A DNA stretch of 64,000 nucleotides, taken from the NCBI RefSeq assembly GCF_014042015.1, contig NZ_CP059493.1:1798001-1862000 (forward strand), read 5' to 3'. The translations under genes and the position numbers were made by a program. Below the pieces are notes generated by a model that was given only the letters and a program-made list of their open reading frames with translations, was not told where the DNA came from and did no database searches. The number at the start of each line of letters is the position of its first letter. Position 1 is the first letter of the stretch. Below are positions 1 through 7,829 of this stretch, piece by piece. The stretch is from Actinotalea sp. JY-7876 (lineage in GTDB: Bacteria; Actinomycetota; Actinomycetes; Actinomycetales; Cellulomonadaceae).

Positions 1-271
1 ACAGGAAGGCCGCGACCTGCGCGGACTTGGCCTCCTCGGCCTCGGGGACCTCGGCCAGGAACACCTCGAAGCCCTGCGCGCGCAGGTCCTCCTGCACGAC
101 CTCGGCCGAGGCCGTGAGCGCGCCCGGGTGGATCACCAGCACGCGGCGCACGCGATCGCCGAGCATCCCGGCGAGCTCGCCGAGCAGGTGGTGGCCGACG
201 ACGACGTCGTACGGGTGCTCGCCCGCGACGGTGATCCGCGTGGGGGCGGCGGACGCGGTGGGCTCAGTCAC
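1..271 (-). CDS. aroB: 3-dehydroquinate synthase, N-terminal part (runs off the window)
   Basis: Cyclises DAHP to 3-dehydroquinate, the second step of the shikimate pathway, in the cytoplasm with NAD and a divalent metal. Only the first ~90 residues are in the window. The GTG start at 271 reads [15 protein letters not shown], followed by AGEHPYDVVVGHHLLGEL, the usual N-terminal strand and helix of AroB, and then a Rossmann-type RRVLVIHPGAL. The catalytic and metal-binding residues lie beyond the edge. The start overlaps the end of aroK by 8 bases, so the two are probably translationally coupled in an aroC-aroK-aroB operon. The family call is secure from the N-terminus and the neighbours. Confidence 0.9.
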   Translation of the reverse strand, partial: MTEPTASAAPTRITVAGEHPYDVVVGHHLLGELAGMLGDRVRRVLVIHPGALTASAEVVQEDLRAQGFEVFLAEVPEAEEAKSAQVAAFL

Positions 272-809
272 GGGTGGGTCCCTCCAGGGCTGCCGCGATC
301 GTCGCGGCGACGTCCTGCGGCGCGACGTCGTCGGTGAGCACGTGCATCGTCGCGACGCTGCTGTAGACCGGGCGGCGCGCGTCCATGAGTGCCTGCCACT
401 GCGCGCGGGGGTTGCCCAGCAGCAGCGGCCGGGCGCGCTGGAAGCCGACCCGGGGGGCCGCGTGGGCGAGCGAGACGTCGAGGAACACGACGGTGCCGCC
501 CGCGTCGCGGTACGCCCCGAGGGCCTCCTGCGTCGCGGCGTCGAGCACCGCGCCGCCGCCGAGCGCCAGCACGCCGTCGTGCTCGGTGAGCGCGGTGACC
601 ACCGCCGCCCGCTCGAGGGCACGGAAGTGCGGCTCGCCCTCGTCGAAGAAGATCGCGCTGATCTCCTTGCCCGCGGTGCGCTCGACGTCCTCGTCGGTGT
701 CCCGCCACGCGACGCCGAGCAGCGCGGCGAGGTGCCGGGCGACCGTGGACTTGCCGGACCCGGGCGGGCCGACGAGCACCGCGCGCGGCCCGGCGGGCAC
801 CGCGCTCAT
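264..809 (-). CDS. aroK: Shikimate kinase
   Basis: Phosphorylates shikimate at the 3-OH with ATP. The 181-residue length is normal for the family. The Walker A loop GPPGSGKST lies near residue 14, the shikimate-binding acidic stretch [14 protein letters not shown] near 36, and the GGGAVL loop that contacts shikimate near 80. The lid arginine region is RARPLL. The ATG at 809 was chosen because [14 protein letters not shown] leads straight into the first beta strand and because ATGA overlaps the aroC stop codon. Upstream is aroC and downstream aroB, all on the same strand. Confidence 0.95.
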   Translation of the reverse strand: MSAVPAGPRAVLVGPPGSGKSTVARHLAALLGVAWRDTDEDVERTAGKEISAIFFDEGEPHFRALERAAVVTALTEHDGVLALGGGAVLDAATQEALGAYRDAGGTVVFLDVSLAHAAPRVGFQRARPLLLGNPRAQWQALMDARRPVYSSVATMHVLTDDVAPQDVAATIAAALEGPTRD

Positions 810-2026
810 CGGAGCAGCTCCGGCAGGGACGCGACGTACGCGGCGTGGTTGCGCGCGACCTCGGCGACGCTGTCCCCGCCGAACTTCTCGACGACGGCGT
901 CGGCCAGGACGAGCGCGACCATCGCCTCCGCGACGACCGCGGCGGGCGGCACGGCGCAGACGTCGGAGCGCTGGTGGATGGCGCGCGCGGTCTCCCCCGT
1001 CGCGACGTCGACCGTGTCGAGCGCGCGCGGGACCGTGGAGATCGGCTTCATGGCGGCGCGCACGCGCAGCACCTCGCCGTTGGTCATGCCGCCCTCCAGG
1101 CCGCCCGCGCGGTTGCTGCGGCGGCGGATCCGGCCCGTGGCGGGGTCGCGCTCCATCTCGTCGTGCGCCTGCGAGCCGCGGCGCGCGGCGGTGCGGAACC
1201 CGTCGCCCACCTCGGCGCCCTTGATGGCCTGGATGCCCATGAGGGCGGCGGCGAGCCGCGCGTCCAGCCGGCGGTCCCAGTGCGTGTAGCTGCCGAGGCC
1301 CGTGGGCACGTCGTACGCGAGCACCTCCACGACGCCGCCCAGCGTGTCGCCCGCGCGGTGGCAGTCGTCGATCTCGGCGACCATCGCCGCCGAGGCGGCC
1401 GCGTCGAAGCAGCGCACCGGGTCGGCGTCCAGCGCCGCGACGTCGTCCGGCGTGGGCAGCGCGGCGTCGTCGGGAACCGCGACGGGACCGATCTGCACGA
1501 CGTGCGAGACCAGGCGCACGCCGACGGCCTGCTCGAGGAAGTGCGCGGCGACGACGCCGAGCGCCACGCGCGTCGCGGTCTCCCGCGCCGAGGCCCGCTC
1601 GAGCACGGGACGCGCGTCGGTGAACCCGTACTTGCGCATGCCCACGAGGTCGGCGTGCCCGGGCCGGGGGCGGGTGAGCGGCCGGTTGCGGGCGACCTCC
1701 CGCTCGTCGCCGGTGCCGGCGTCGACCAGTAGGCGCTCCGGCGGTACGGGGTCGGCGGCCATGACGTCGACCCACTTGGGCCACTCGCTGTTGCCGATCT
1801 CGATCGCGAGCGGGCCGCCCTGGGTGACGCCGTGCCGCAGCCCGGCGAGCATCCGGACCTCGTCCTGCTCGAAGGCCATGCGTGCGCCGCGGCCGTAGCC
1901 GAGCCGGCGCCGGGCGAGCGCGTCGCGCACGTCCGCGCTCGTGACCTGCACGCCCGCGGGCAGACCCTCGAGGATCCCGACGAGCGCCTGGCCGTGCGAC
2001 TCACCCGAGGTCAACCAACGCAGCAT
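806..2026 (-). CDS. aroC: Chorismate synthase
   Basis: Converts EPSP to chorismate with reduced FMN as cofactor, the last common step of aromatic synthesis. The protein has 406 residues, the usual length in actinobacteria. It begins [15 protein letters not shown], which carries the SGESHG signature, and continues with [15 protein letters not shown]. The C-terminal part has [17 protein letters not shown], another family signature with FMN contacts. It is the first gene after the type IV pilus locus, from which it is separated by a strong hairpin at 2052-2098, and it overlaps aroK by four bases. Expression from its own promoter in the short gap is likely but no clear -10 is visible. Confidence 0.97.
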   Translation of the reverse strand: MLRWLTSGESHGQALVGILEGLPAGVQVTSADVRDALARRRLGYGRGARMAFEQDEVRMLAGLRHGVTQGGPLAIEIGNSEWPKWVDVMAADPVPPERLLVDAGTGDEREVARNRPLTRPRPGHADLVGMRKYGFTDARPVLERASARETATRVALGVVAAHFLEQAVGVRLVSHVVQIGPVAVPDDAALPTPDDVAALDADPVRCFDAAASAAMVAEIDDCHRAGDTLGGVVEVLAYDVPTGLGSYTHWDRRLDARLAAALMGIQAIKGAEVGDGFRTAARRGSQAHDEMERDPATGRIRRRSNRAGGLEGGMTNGEVLRVRAAMKPISTVPRALDTVDVATGETARAIHQRSDVCAVPPAAVVAEAMVALVLADAVVEKFGGDSVAEVARNHAAYVASLPELLR

Positions 2027-2051
2027 GGTCCCGATCTTCCCACGCGCCCGG

Positions 2052-2098
2052 ACGCACCTCGGCCCGCGTCCGGGCTGCGGACGCGGGCCGAGGTGCGT
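2052..2098 (-). terminator. Long perfect hairpin between pilO and aroC
   Basis: Two perfect 20-base arms (2052-2071 and 2079-2098) enclose a 7-base loop. On the minus strand this lies just after the pilO stop codon and before the aroC start, where a terminator would be expected. There is no clear T-tract, as is common in high-GC actinobacteria. Confidence 0.75.
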
Positions 2099-2118
2099 GG
2101 TGCGGCGCGTGGGGGCGC

Positions 2119-2889
2119 TCAGCCTCCGGCGACGGGTGAGAAGACGTTCCGGTCGCTGTACGGCAGCGGCGCGGGCGCCGCCTCCTGCCCGTCGGCGGGC
2201 GGCACGACCGTCGTCGGGTCGGCGGGCAGGACGTAGGCGAACCCGTCGATGTTGATCTCGAGGTCGCCCCGACCGGTCGCCGGGCGTCCGCCCGACGCCT
2301 CCATCTGCTGCTGCGACGTGCTCGTGAACGTCGTGACGAGGTAGAGCCGGGAGGTCCCGGTCTGCACCGCCTCGAGGAACGCGAGGGCCCCGTCATGGGG
2401 CCCGACGACGGTCATGGCGATCGGCAGCTGCACGAGGCGGCTCGTGGGCGCGGGCGGGAGGACGTCGGTCGTCGCGGTGCCGTCCTCCGCCGGGGCGTCG
2501 GCGACCGACTCCGGTGCGGGCGGCGCGACCGGTGCCGGTTCGAGAACCGTGGTGGGTGTGCCGGGGTTCACCGAGATCAGCGTCACGCCGTGGGCCTCGG
2601 CGAGGCTCTGGAGGTCCCGCAGGTAGCCCGAGAGCTCCGCCTCGGCCGGCACCTGCGTCTGCAGGCTCGCCAGCTCGGCGCGGAGGGTGTCGATCTGCTC
2701 GAACTGCCCCCGGAGCGTCGTGAGCTGGGCGCGGAGGAGGTCCTGCCGGGCGAGCTCGTCCTCCACGCTCATGCGCGTCTCGTCGGCCTCGTCGAGCTTG
2801 GGCTGCGTGACCAGGAACCAGCTTCCCGCGAGGACGAGGACCGCGATGAACGCGGCGCCCAAGATCCAGTTGCGTGCCTTCGACCCCAT
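2119..2889 (-). CDS. pilO: Type IV pilus inner-membrane alignment protein PilO-like
   Basis: PilO pairs with PilN to link cytoplasmic PilM and the assembly motor to the growing pilus. The 256-residue protein has a short cytoplasmic start (MGSKARNW), one membrane helix (about residues 9-27, [19 protein letters not shown]) and a coiled coil of about 60 residues ([20 protein letters not shown] onward). A ferredoxin-like C-terminal region with [13 protein letters not shown] follows. This order matches PilO. It is the last gene of the pil locus, one base downstream of pilN, and ends 20 bases before a strong hairpin. A proline/alanine-rich insert of about 35 residues splits the C-terminal domain. 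Confidence 0.85.
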   Translation of the reverse strand: MGSKARNWILGAAFIAVLVLAGSWFLVTQPKLDEADETRMSVEDELARQDLLRAQLTTLRGQFEQIDTLRAELASLQTQVPAEAELSGYLRDLQSLAEAHGVTLISVNPGTPTTVLEPAPVAPPAPESVADAPAEDGTATTDVLPPAPTSRLVQLPIAMTVVGPHDGALAFLEAVQTGTSRLYLVTTFTSTSQQQMEASGGRPATGRGDLEINIDGFAYVLPADPTTVVPPADGQEAAPAPLPYSDRNVFSPVAGG

Positions 2890-2890
2890 G

Positions 2891-3589
2891 TCAGCCGGCC
2901 TCCTCTTGCGTCGTGAACCGGCCGGACAGGGCGTCCGTCGTCAGCAGGACCGTCCCGCTGACGACGTAGTAGGTGGCGCCGCTCTCGGCGTCCTGGGTGA
3001 TGGCGACCGAGCTGAACCACGGGTTCGTCACGCCGGTGACGGCCTCGAGGGCGTCCATCCACCCGGCCGTGTCGGGCACCGTGAGCGAGCGCGCCTCGAA
3101 GGACAGCGCGCCGGTCGTCGGCTCCGTCAGGAGCGGGTCGGAGCTCGCGAGCTCGCTGGGCAGCGACGGGCTGTACGAGAGCGTGTCGATGCTGACGCCG
3201 GCGGGCGCTGTCGCGGCCACGGCTCCGAGGTAGGGACGCCACAGCACCTCGGCGCCCATGCCCAGCTCCCGGGCCTCGGCGATCTCCTGCGTCTGGTTGA
3301 GCACCTGCGGGACCTCGGCGTACTGCGCCTGCTCGGCGAGGAGCGCCTGGCTCTCGTCCTGCGCCAGCGCGAGCTCGGCCTCGGCCTGCTTCGCGGAGAA
3401 CGCCGCCCAGACGTAGAGGAGGGTCGCGACCAGGAGCGCGACCAGCACGGCGATGAGTGCCCAGCTCTTGATCCGCGAGACCTGGCGGCCGGCGTGGACC
3501 TCCGGCGGGAGGAGGTTGACCTGGGGTGCGGCGGGGGCTCCGGGCACGGTCGTGTCCACGACCTCCGGTGCCGGTGCGATGGCGGTCAC
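2891..3589 (-). CDS. pilN: Type IV pilus assembly protein PilN-like
   Basis: Bitopic membrane protein that recruits PilM through a conserved N-terminal peptide and pairs with PilO. The 232-residue product carries that peptide, VNLLPPEV, near residue 20 (PilN consensus is close to INLLP). One membrane helix follows (about 38-58, ALIAVLVALLVATLLYVWAA), then a coiled coil and a C-terminal domain. The GTG start at 3589 overlaps the pilM stop codon by GTGA, indicating coupling. PilM, PilN and PilO form one run. Confidence 0.88.
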   Translation of the reverse strand: MTAIAPAPEVVDTTVPGAPAAPQVNLLPPEVHAGRQVSRIKSWALIAVLVALLVATLLYVWAAFSAKQAEAELALAQDESQALLAEQAQYAEVPQVLNQTQEIAEARELGMGAEVLWRPYLGAVAATAPAGVSIDTLSYSPSLPSELASSDPLLTEPTTGALSFEARSLTVPDTAGWMDALEAVTGVTNPWFSSVAITQDAESGATYYVVSGTVLLTTDALSGRFTTQEEAG

Positions 3590-4644
3590 GCGGCGACTCC
3601 GAACGCGAGGCCGACGGGGAGCGCCATGAGCGCCGAGCCGCCGGCGGGGAGGTGGGCGGAGACGTCCGCCCCGACCTTGAGGGTCGCGAGGGGGTCCCCG
3701 ATCGCGACCGGGAGCCGGCTCGCGGTCGCGAGGTACTGGCCCAGCCCGGGCAGCTGCGCCCCGCCGCCGGTCAGCAGCACGACGTCGATGCCGGCGCCGG
3801 GGTTGTTGCCCTGGTAGTAGACGAAGGTGTTGCGGACCGCCTCGACCAGGCCCCGGGTGACCTCGCCGATCGCGGCCGCACCGGACGAGAGCTCCGGGCT
3901 CACCGAGAAGCCGACGCCGATCTCCCGCTTGAGGTTCTCGGCCTCGTGCACGGCGACGTGGAGGTGCCCGGCGAGGGCGTCGGTGACGTCCTGGCCGCCC
4001 GAGGGCAGGGTCCGCGCGAACCGCGGGACCGAACGCCGGGCGATGATCACGTTCGTGACACGGGCCCCGACGTCCACCATGGCCACGACCTGGTCGGCGA
4101 GCTCCCCGCGGGACATCGCGCGCAGCAGCGCGAAGGCGTTGAGGTCGACCATCTGGGGCTTGAGGCCAGCGCTCTCCGCGGCCATGACGTTGACCCTGAC
4201 GGTGTCGCGCGACGCGGCCACCAGCATGCCCTGGAGCGTGCGGCCGGAGGGTCCCGCGAACTCCCCCGTCGGGTAGTAGTCGAGCAGCGCCTCCTCGACC
4301 GGCATCGGGAGGAGCTCCTGGACCTGGAACGGGAGCGACGCGCGGAGCTGGTGCATCGGCAGCCAGGGCAGCTCGAGCTCCCGGACGATCACGCGCGGGT
4401 TCCCGACGCCGAGCACGACCTCCTTGGAGGAGAACTTGCCGCGGCGCCACAGCTCCTTCAGCGCGGACGCGACCGTGTGCGGCTCGGCGACCTGCGCGTC
4501 CTGGACGGCGCCGGCGGGGAGCGGCTCCTCGGCGTACCGCACGAGGGTGGCGGCGGCGCGACCGCGCGGACCGCTGAGCTCGAGCTCGGCTGCTCGCACC
4601 GCCGTCGATCCGATGTCGAGCCCGATCACCCGGGTCTTGGCCAT
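3586..4644 (-). CDS. pilM: Type IV pilus assembly ATPase-fold protein PilM
   Basis: Actin-like (FtsA-fold) cytoplasmic ring protein that binds the PilN N-terminal peptide. The 352-residue product opens with the phosphate-1 motif GLDIGSTAVRAAEL. It has MVDVGARVTNVIIARR (phosphate 2) near residue 190 and LLTGGGAQLPGLGQYL (adenosine motif) near 290. The ATG at 4644 is preceded by GAAGGAC, a good ribosome-binding site. A sigma-28-like promoter element lies 39 bases upstream (4683-4711). PilM probably starts a pilMNO transcript, since 106 bases separate it from the peptidase gene. Confidence 0.93.
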   Translation of the reverse strand: MAKTRVIGLDIGSTAVRAAELELSGPRGRAAATLVRYAEEPLPAGAVQDAQVAEPHTVASALKELWRRGKFSSKEVVLGVGNPRVIVRELELPWLPMHQLRASLPFQVQELLPMPVEEALLDYYPTGEFAGPSGRTLQGMLVAASRDTVRVNVMAAESAGLKPQMVDLNAFALLRAMSRGELADQVVAMVDVGARVTNVIIARRSVPRFARTLPSGGQDVTDALAGHLHVAVHEAENLKREIGVGFSVSPELSSGAAAIGEVTRGLVEAVRNTFVYYQGNNPGAGIDVVLLTGGGAQLPGLGQYLATASRLPVAIGDPLATLKVGADVSAHLPAGGSALMALPVGLAFGVAA

Positions 4645-4682
4645 GGAGTGTCCTTCGGTCCGTGAGGTTGCCTGCTGCTGAC

Positions 4683-4711
4683 CTATCGGGACGCCGGGCG
4701 GGACCCTTGAG
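4683..4711 (-). promoter_or_regulatory. Sigma-28-like promoter upstream of pilM
   Basis: On the minus strand this reads CTCAAG-N17-CGATAG. The GCCGATAA/CCGATA-type -10 and TCAA -35 with 16-base spacing resemble FliA/SigD/WhiG promoters. The -10 ends 38 bases before the pilM start. The same arrangement occurs at 10717, 13400 and 15189. Confidence 0.6.
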
Positions 4712-4750
4712 CGTTTCCGCGCGGCGTCTTGCCCGTACCGCGCCGGGGCC

Positions 4751-5566
4751 TCACAGCAGCAGCTCGAGGTAGGCCGCCCAGAGGGCCTCGCCCCACCCGA
4801 TGCCGATCGCCGCACCCACGAGCATCCACGGGCCGAACGGGATGCCGGACCTGCGGCCGGCGCGCCCCGCCAGGAGGAGGGCGACGGCGAAGGCGCCGCC
4901 GACGAGGAAGGCGGCGAACGCACCGACCGCGAGGGCGCCCCAGCCGAGCCAGCCCAGCGCGAGCCCGAGGACGCCCGCGAGCTTGACGTCGCCGAGTCCC
5001 ATCCCGCCGGGGTGGGCGACGAAGAGGATGCCGTACAGCAGGAGCAACGCGAGCCCTCCCAGCGCGGCCCGGCCGAGCGCTCCCCAGTCCCCCGTGGCCC
5101 ACGTGGCGATCGACAGCAGCACGGCCACCACGGGGTACGCGGGCAGCACGATCGCGTCGGGCAGCCGGTGGACGTCGACGTCGATCAGCGCCAGCGCGAC
5201 CGCGATGGCCGCCAGGTACAGGTACGCGGGGAGAGCGGCGGCGCCCGGCAGGGCGCTGCCGAACCGGACCACCACCAGGACGAACAGGAGCGCCGTGGCC
5301 AGCTCGACCAGCGGGTACCGCGCCGAGATCGGGGCGCCGCAGTCCCGGCACCGCCCCCGCAGGAGCAGCCACGACAGGACCGGGACGTTGTCCCGTCGGC
5401 GGATCTGGGCCCCGCACGTCGGGCACGCGCTCGGCGGTCGGACCACCGAGTCACCGCGGGGCACCCGCCACACGACGACGTTGAGGAACGAGCCGACGAG
5501 CAGGCCGAGGACGCCCGCGCAGACGAGCGCGATCGCCTGGAGCGAGGCGGGGCCCGCCGCGGGCAT
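4751..5566 (-). CDS. pilD: Prepilin peptidase / N-methyltransferase (PilD family)
   Basis: Membrane aspartyl protease that cleaves prepilin leaders after glycine and methylates the new N-terminus. The 271-residue protein has an N-terminal zinc motif of two CxxC pairs, CPTCGAQIRRRDNVPVLS and CRDCGA (about residues 45-80), typical of enzymes with methylase activity. The two catalytic aspartates lie in LIDVDVHRLPD (about 130) and in the GMGLGDVKL motif (about 190). About seven hydrophobic helices surround them. The ATG at 5566 was chosen; a GTG immediately upstream is equally possible. It follows the pilX-like gene by 14 bases. Confidence 0.93.
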   Translation of the reverse strand: MPAAGPASLQAIALVCAGVLGLLVGSFLNVVVWRVPRGDSVVRPPSACPTCGAQIRRRDNVPVLSWLLLRGRCRDCGAPISARYPLVELATALLFVLVVVRFGSALPGAAALPAYLYLAAIAVALALIDVDVHRLPDAIVLPAYPVVAVLLSIATWATGDWGALGRAALGGLALLLLYGILFVAHPGGMGLGDVKLAGVLGLALGWLGWGALAVGAFAAFLVGGAFAVALLLAGRAGRRSGIPFGPWMLVGAAIGIGWGEALWAAYLELLL

Positions 5567-5580
5567 CACCAGGGCGAGGT

Positions 5581-7167
5581 TCAGGGGATCTCCTGGTATC
5601 CGTCGAGCGATGCCGAGATCGTGTTCGGCGGGGCGTTCCACTTCTGGCCGAGGCCCGAGTTGCACGTGGAGGTGACGATGATGGACCACGACGTCGACGG
5701 CATCTTGGCGGTACCGACCGAGGCGCACCGGCCCCACTCGTCGGTGAACGTCCAGGACGTCCCGTAGCTGCCCGTGTCGGCGTGGCGCGTCCACTTCTGG
5801 TTCTTCGCGGTCGTGCTGCAGCTGGAGGTGAGGGTGACGTAGCCGCCCTCCGTGCCCGGGGAGACCAGACAGTTCTTCTTGCCGCTGTTCTTGCCGTCGA
5901 GGACGTGGATCTGCTGGGGACCGAGCGAACCCACGGTGGACGTCGGCTCCGTGTAGTACCACTTGTGGTTCCAGAGCAGGCGCGAGCCACCGCTCGGGTC
6001 CTGCTTGCAGGGGTACACGATCATGAACGACTTGCCGACGCTCTCGTCGGTGACGTCGAAGCAGCGGCCGAACTCCAGGTAGTTGACGATCTGGTGGGTG
6101 CCGTACCCGGCCGCCCCGGCACCCACACGGGGGTCCGGGTTGAAGGAACCCCACTCGTTGTTGCTCGGCGACTGGTTCCAGATGTGGAGGTCCTTGTCCT
6201 TGGGCTCGCCCTTCTGGCCCGACGAGAGCCAGTAGCCGCTGTAGCCGTCCGAGATCGGGTCCTTCTGACCGGTGAACTTGGCACCGCCCTCCCAGCTGAA
6301 GAGCTGGCTCCACCGGGCGCTGTCGGTCTTGTCCTTGCACTTCTGCAGCGTGGCCTTCACCGGGCCACCCGAGCTGGGGGTTGCCGTGATGCACAGCGGG
6401 CCACCCGTGAAGGTGGGCAGCGTGGTGCTCGCGAGCTTGATCTGGTACGTGTCGCTGTAGACCCAGAGCTGCGTGATGTCGTCCGTGCCGCAACTGGCCC
6501 GGGGCACGTAGGAGATGTGCGAGTTGGCGGCGGCGGCGTCGGCCTGGAGGCAGTACCGGTCGGGACTCTGATTCGTGTCGAACGAGAAGATCAGGCCGCC
6601 GGGGATGTTGTTGTTCGTGATCTGGAACTCGTAGACGGCCGAGACGGTGCGGTCCCCGGTCGTCCCGCCCATCCCCGCGACGCCGTCCCCGGCGCCCGTC
6701 GCGACGATCCGCGCGTACCCGGGCGCCTTCACCGGGCCGGTGCCGGGGTTGCACGGGATCGCGTTGGTCGACAGCCACGACTCGCTGCGGCCCGTCGGGT
6801 CGACGACGTAGTAGCTCACGGTCGCGGTGTAGCGCAGCGCGTCCCCGGCCCCGTCGACCGGCCCGGAGGCCGAGCACGGCAGCTTCTTGATGTCGCCGTA
6901 CGAGTCGGTGATCGCCTGGGCCCCGCGGATCTGGCCGACCACGGCGTTGACCCCGGCCTCGGCGGCGAACACGGTCTGGCTCGCGGCCCGCACGTAGGTC
7001 GTCGGGATCGACTGCGAGAGCAGCACCCCGAGCAGCAGGATGCTGAGCATCGTCGTGAGCATGATCGCGAGCAGCGTGGTCACCATGGCGACCCCCTCGT
7101 CGCGTCCGGACACGGTCCGGGTGATCCGGCGGGCGAGGGCGATCATGGCGGGGTGCGGGGTGTTCAC
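5581..7167 (-). CDS. PilX/GspK-like minor pilin with a ricin-B-like lectin domain
   Basis: 528 residues, far larger than ordinary minor pilins. The N-terminus has a type III-like leader, GRDEG followed by VAMVTTLLAIMLTTMLSILL, so cleavage would leave threonine rather than glutamate at position 5. Lack of Glu5 is known for tip subunits such as GspK/PilX. Residues of about 50-220 form a PilX-like body. The C-terminal half (about 230-520) is Cys- and Trp-rich with QKW repeats (NQKWTRH, GQKWNAP) and GRCFDV / GRCASV strands, as in ricin-B beta-trefoil lectins. The GTG start overlaps the upstream pilW-like stop. It is probably a tip adhesin; sugar specificity cannot be read from the sequence. Confidence 0.75.
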   Translation of the reverse strand: MNTPHPAMIALARRITRTVSGRDEGVAMVTTLLAIMLTTMLSILLLGVLLSQSIPTTYVRAASQTVFAAEAGVNAVVGQIRGAQAITDSYGDIKKLPCSASGPVDGAGDALRYTATVSYYVVDPTGRSESWLSTNAIPCNPGTGPVKAPGYARIVATGAGDGVAGMGGTTGDRTVSAVYEFQITNNNIPGGLIFSFDTNQSPDRYCLQADAAAANSHISYVPRASCGTDDITQLWVYSDTYQIKLASTTLPTFTGGPLCITATPSSGGPVKATLQKCKDKTDSARWSQLFSWEGGAKFTGQKDPISDGYSGYWLSSGQKGEPKDKDLHIWNQSPSNNEWGSFNPDPRVGAGAAGYGTHQIVNYLEFGRCFDVTDESVGKSFMIVYPCKQDPSGGSRLLWNHKWYYTEPTSTVGSLGPQQIHVLDGKNSGKKNCLVSPGTEGGYVTLTSSCSTTAKNQKWTRHADTGSYGTSWTFTDEWGRCASVGTAKMPSTSWSIIVTSTCNSGLGQKWNAPPNTISASLDGYQEIP

Positions 7168-7829
7168 GGGCGCTCCAGTGGGTTTCCGCAGACGGGCGTG
7201 TCACTGATGCCGTCGGAGTCGAGGTCGGGGTTGCTGGGTGACGCGTAGGAGCTGTTGCGTGCGACGAAGACGGTCCCCATGTCCGCGCCCGTCACCGCGT
7301 CGGGCCCGGCGGCGCCGCGGCCGACGTCGAGGCTCACGGTGACCGACTGGCGCGCGGAGGCGCCGCCCGCCGCCTCGAACCGGAAGGGCATGTTCTTGTC
7401 GGGACCGGACAGCGGGTTGCGCACGTCCGTCGCGATGGTGCGCCACGGGCTCACCGGCGCGGAGGGGACATCGCGCTTCGTCCGGTACGCGAGCGTCCGT
7501 GCGGTGGGGTCGAGCCGCCACTGGGTGCACAGGGGCGCCAGGCCGTCGGGCTGGGCGCCGGTGCGGAACTCGAGGTAGTACGAGCCGCTCGCGCCGACGC
7601 CCGGCCGGTTCACCGCATCGGCGTACCGGATCTGCTTGTCCATCGTCTGGAAGGCGGACCGCACCGCGTCGCCGGCGTTCGTGACGTCCTGCGCGCGGAC
7701 CGTGCTCGTCGTCATGCTGATGAGCCCGCTCATGAACACCACCAGCACGACCGTGAAGATCCCCATCGAGACGAGGAGCTCGATCAGGGTGAGTCCGCCG
7801 TCGCGGGTCCGGACCGCCGGCGCGTTCAC
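7164..7829 (-). CDS. PilW-like minor pilin
   Basis: 221-residue minor pilin. The leader RTRDGG is followed by LTLIELLVSMGIFTVVLVVF, with Glu at mature position 5 and a leucine in place of the usual phenylalanine at position 1. The remaining 170 residues form a globular domain with two cysteines near each end (PLCTQW, TPVCGN). It lies between the pilV-like and pilX-like genes, each overlapping by GTGA, an order seen in minor-pilin operons that form a pilus priming complex. The GTG start at 7829 was chosen because it overlaps the upstream stop codon and gives a 10-residue leader. Confidence 0.8.
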   Translation of the reverse strand: MNAPAVRTRDGGLTLIELLVSMGIFTVVLVVFMSGLISMTTSTVRAQDVTNAGDAVRSAFQTMDKQIRYADAVNRPGVGASGSYYLEFRTGAQPDGLAPLCTQWRLDPTARTLAYRTKRDVPSAPVSPWRTIATDVRNPLSGPDKNMPFRFEAAGGASARQSVTVSLDVGRGAAGPDAVTGADMGTVFVARNSSYASPSNPDLDSDGISDTPVCGNPLERP

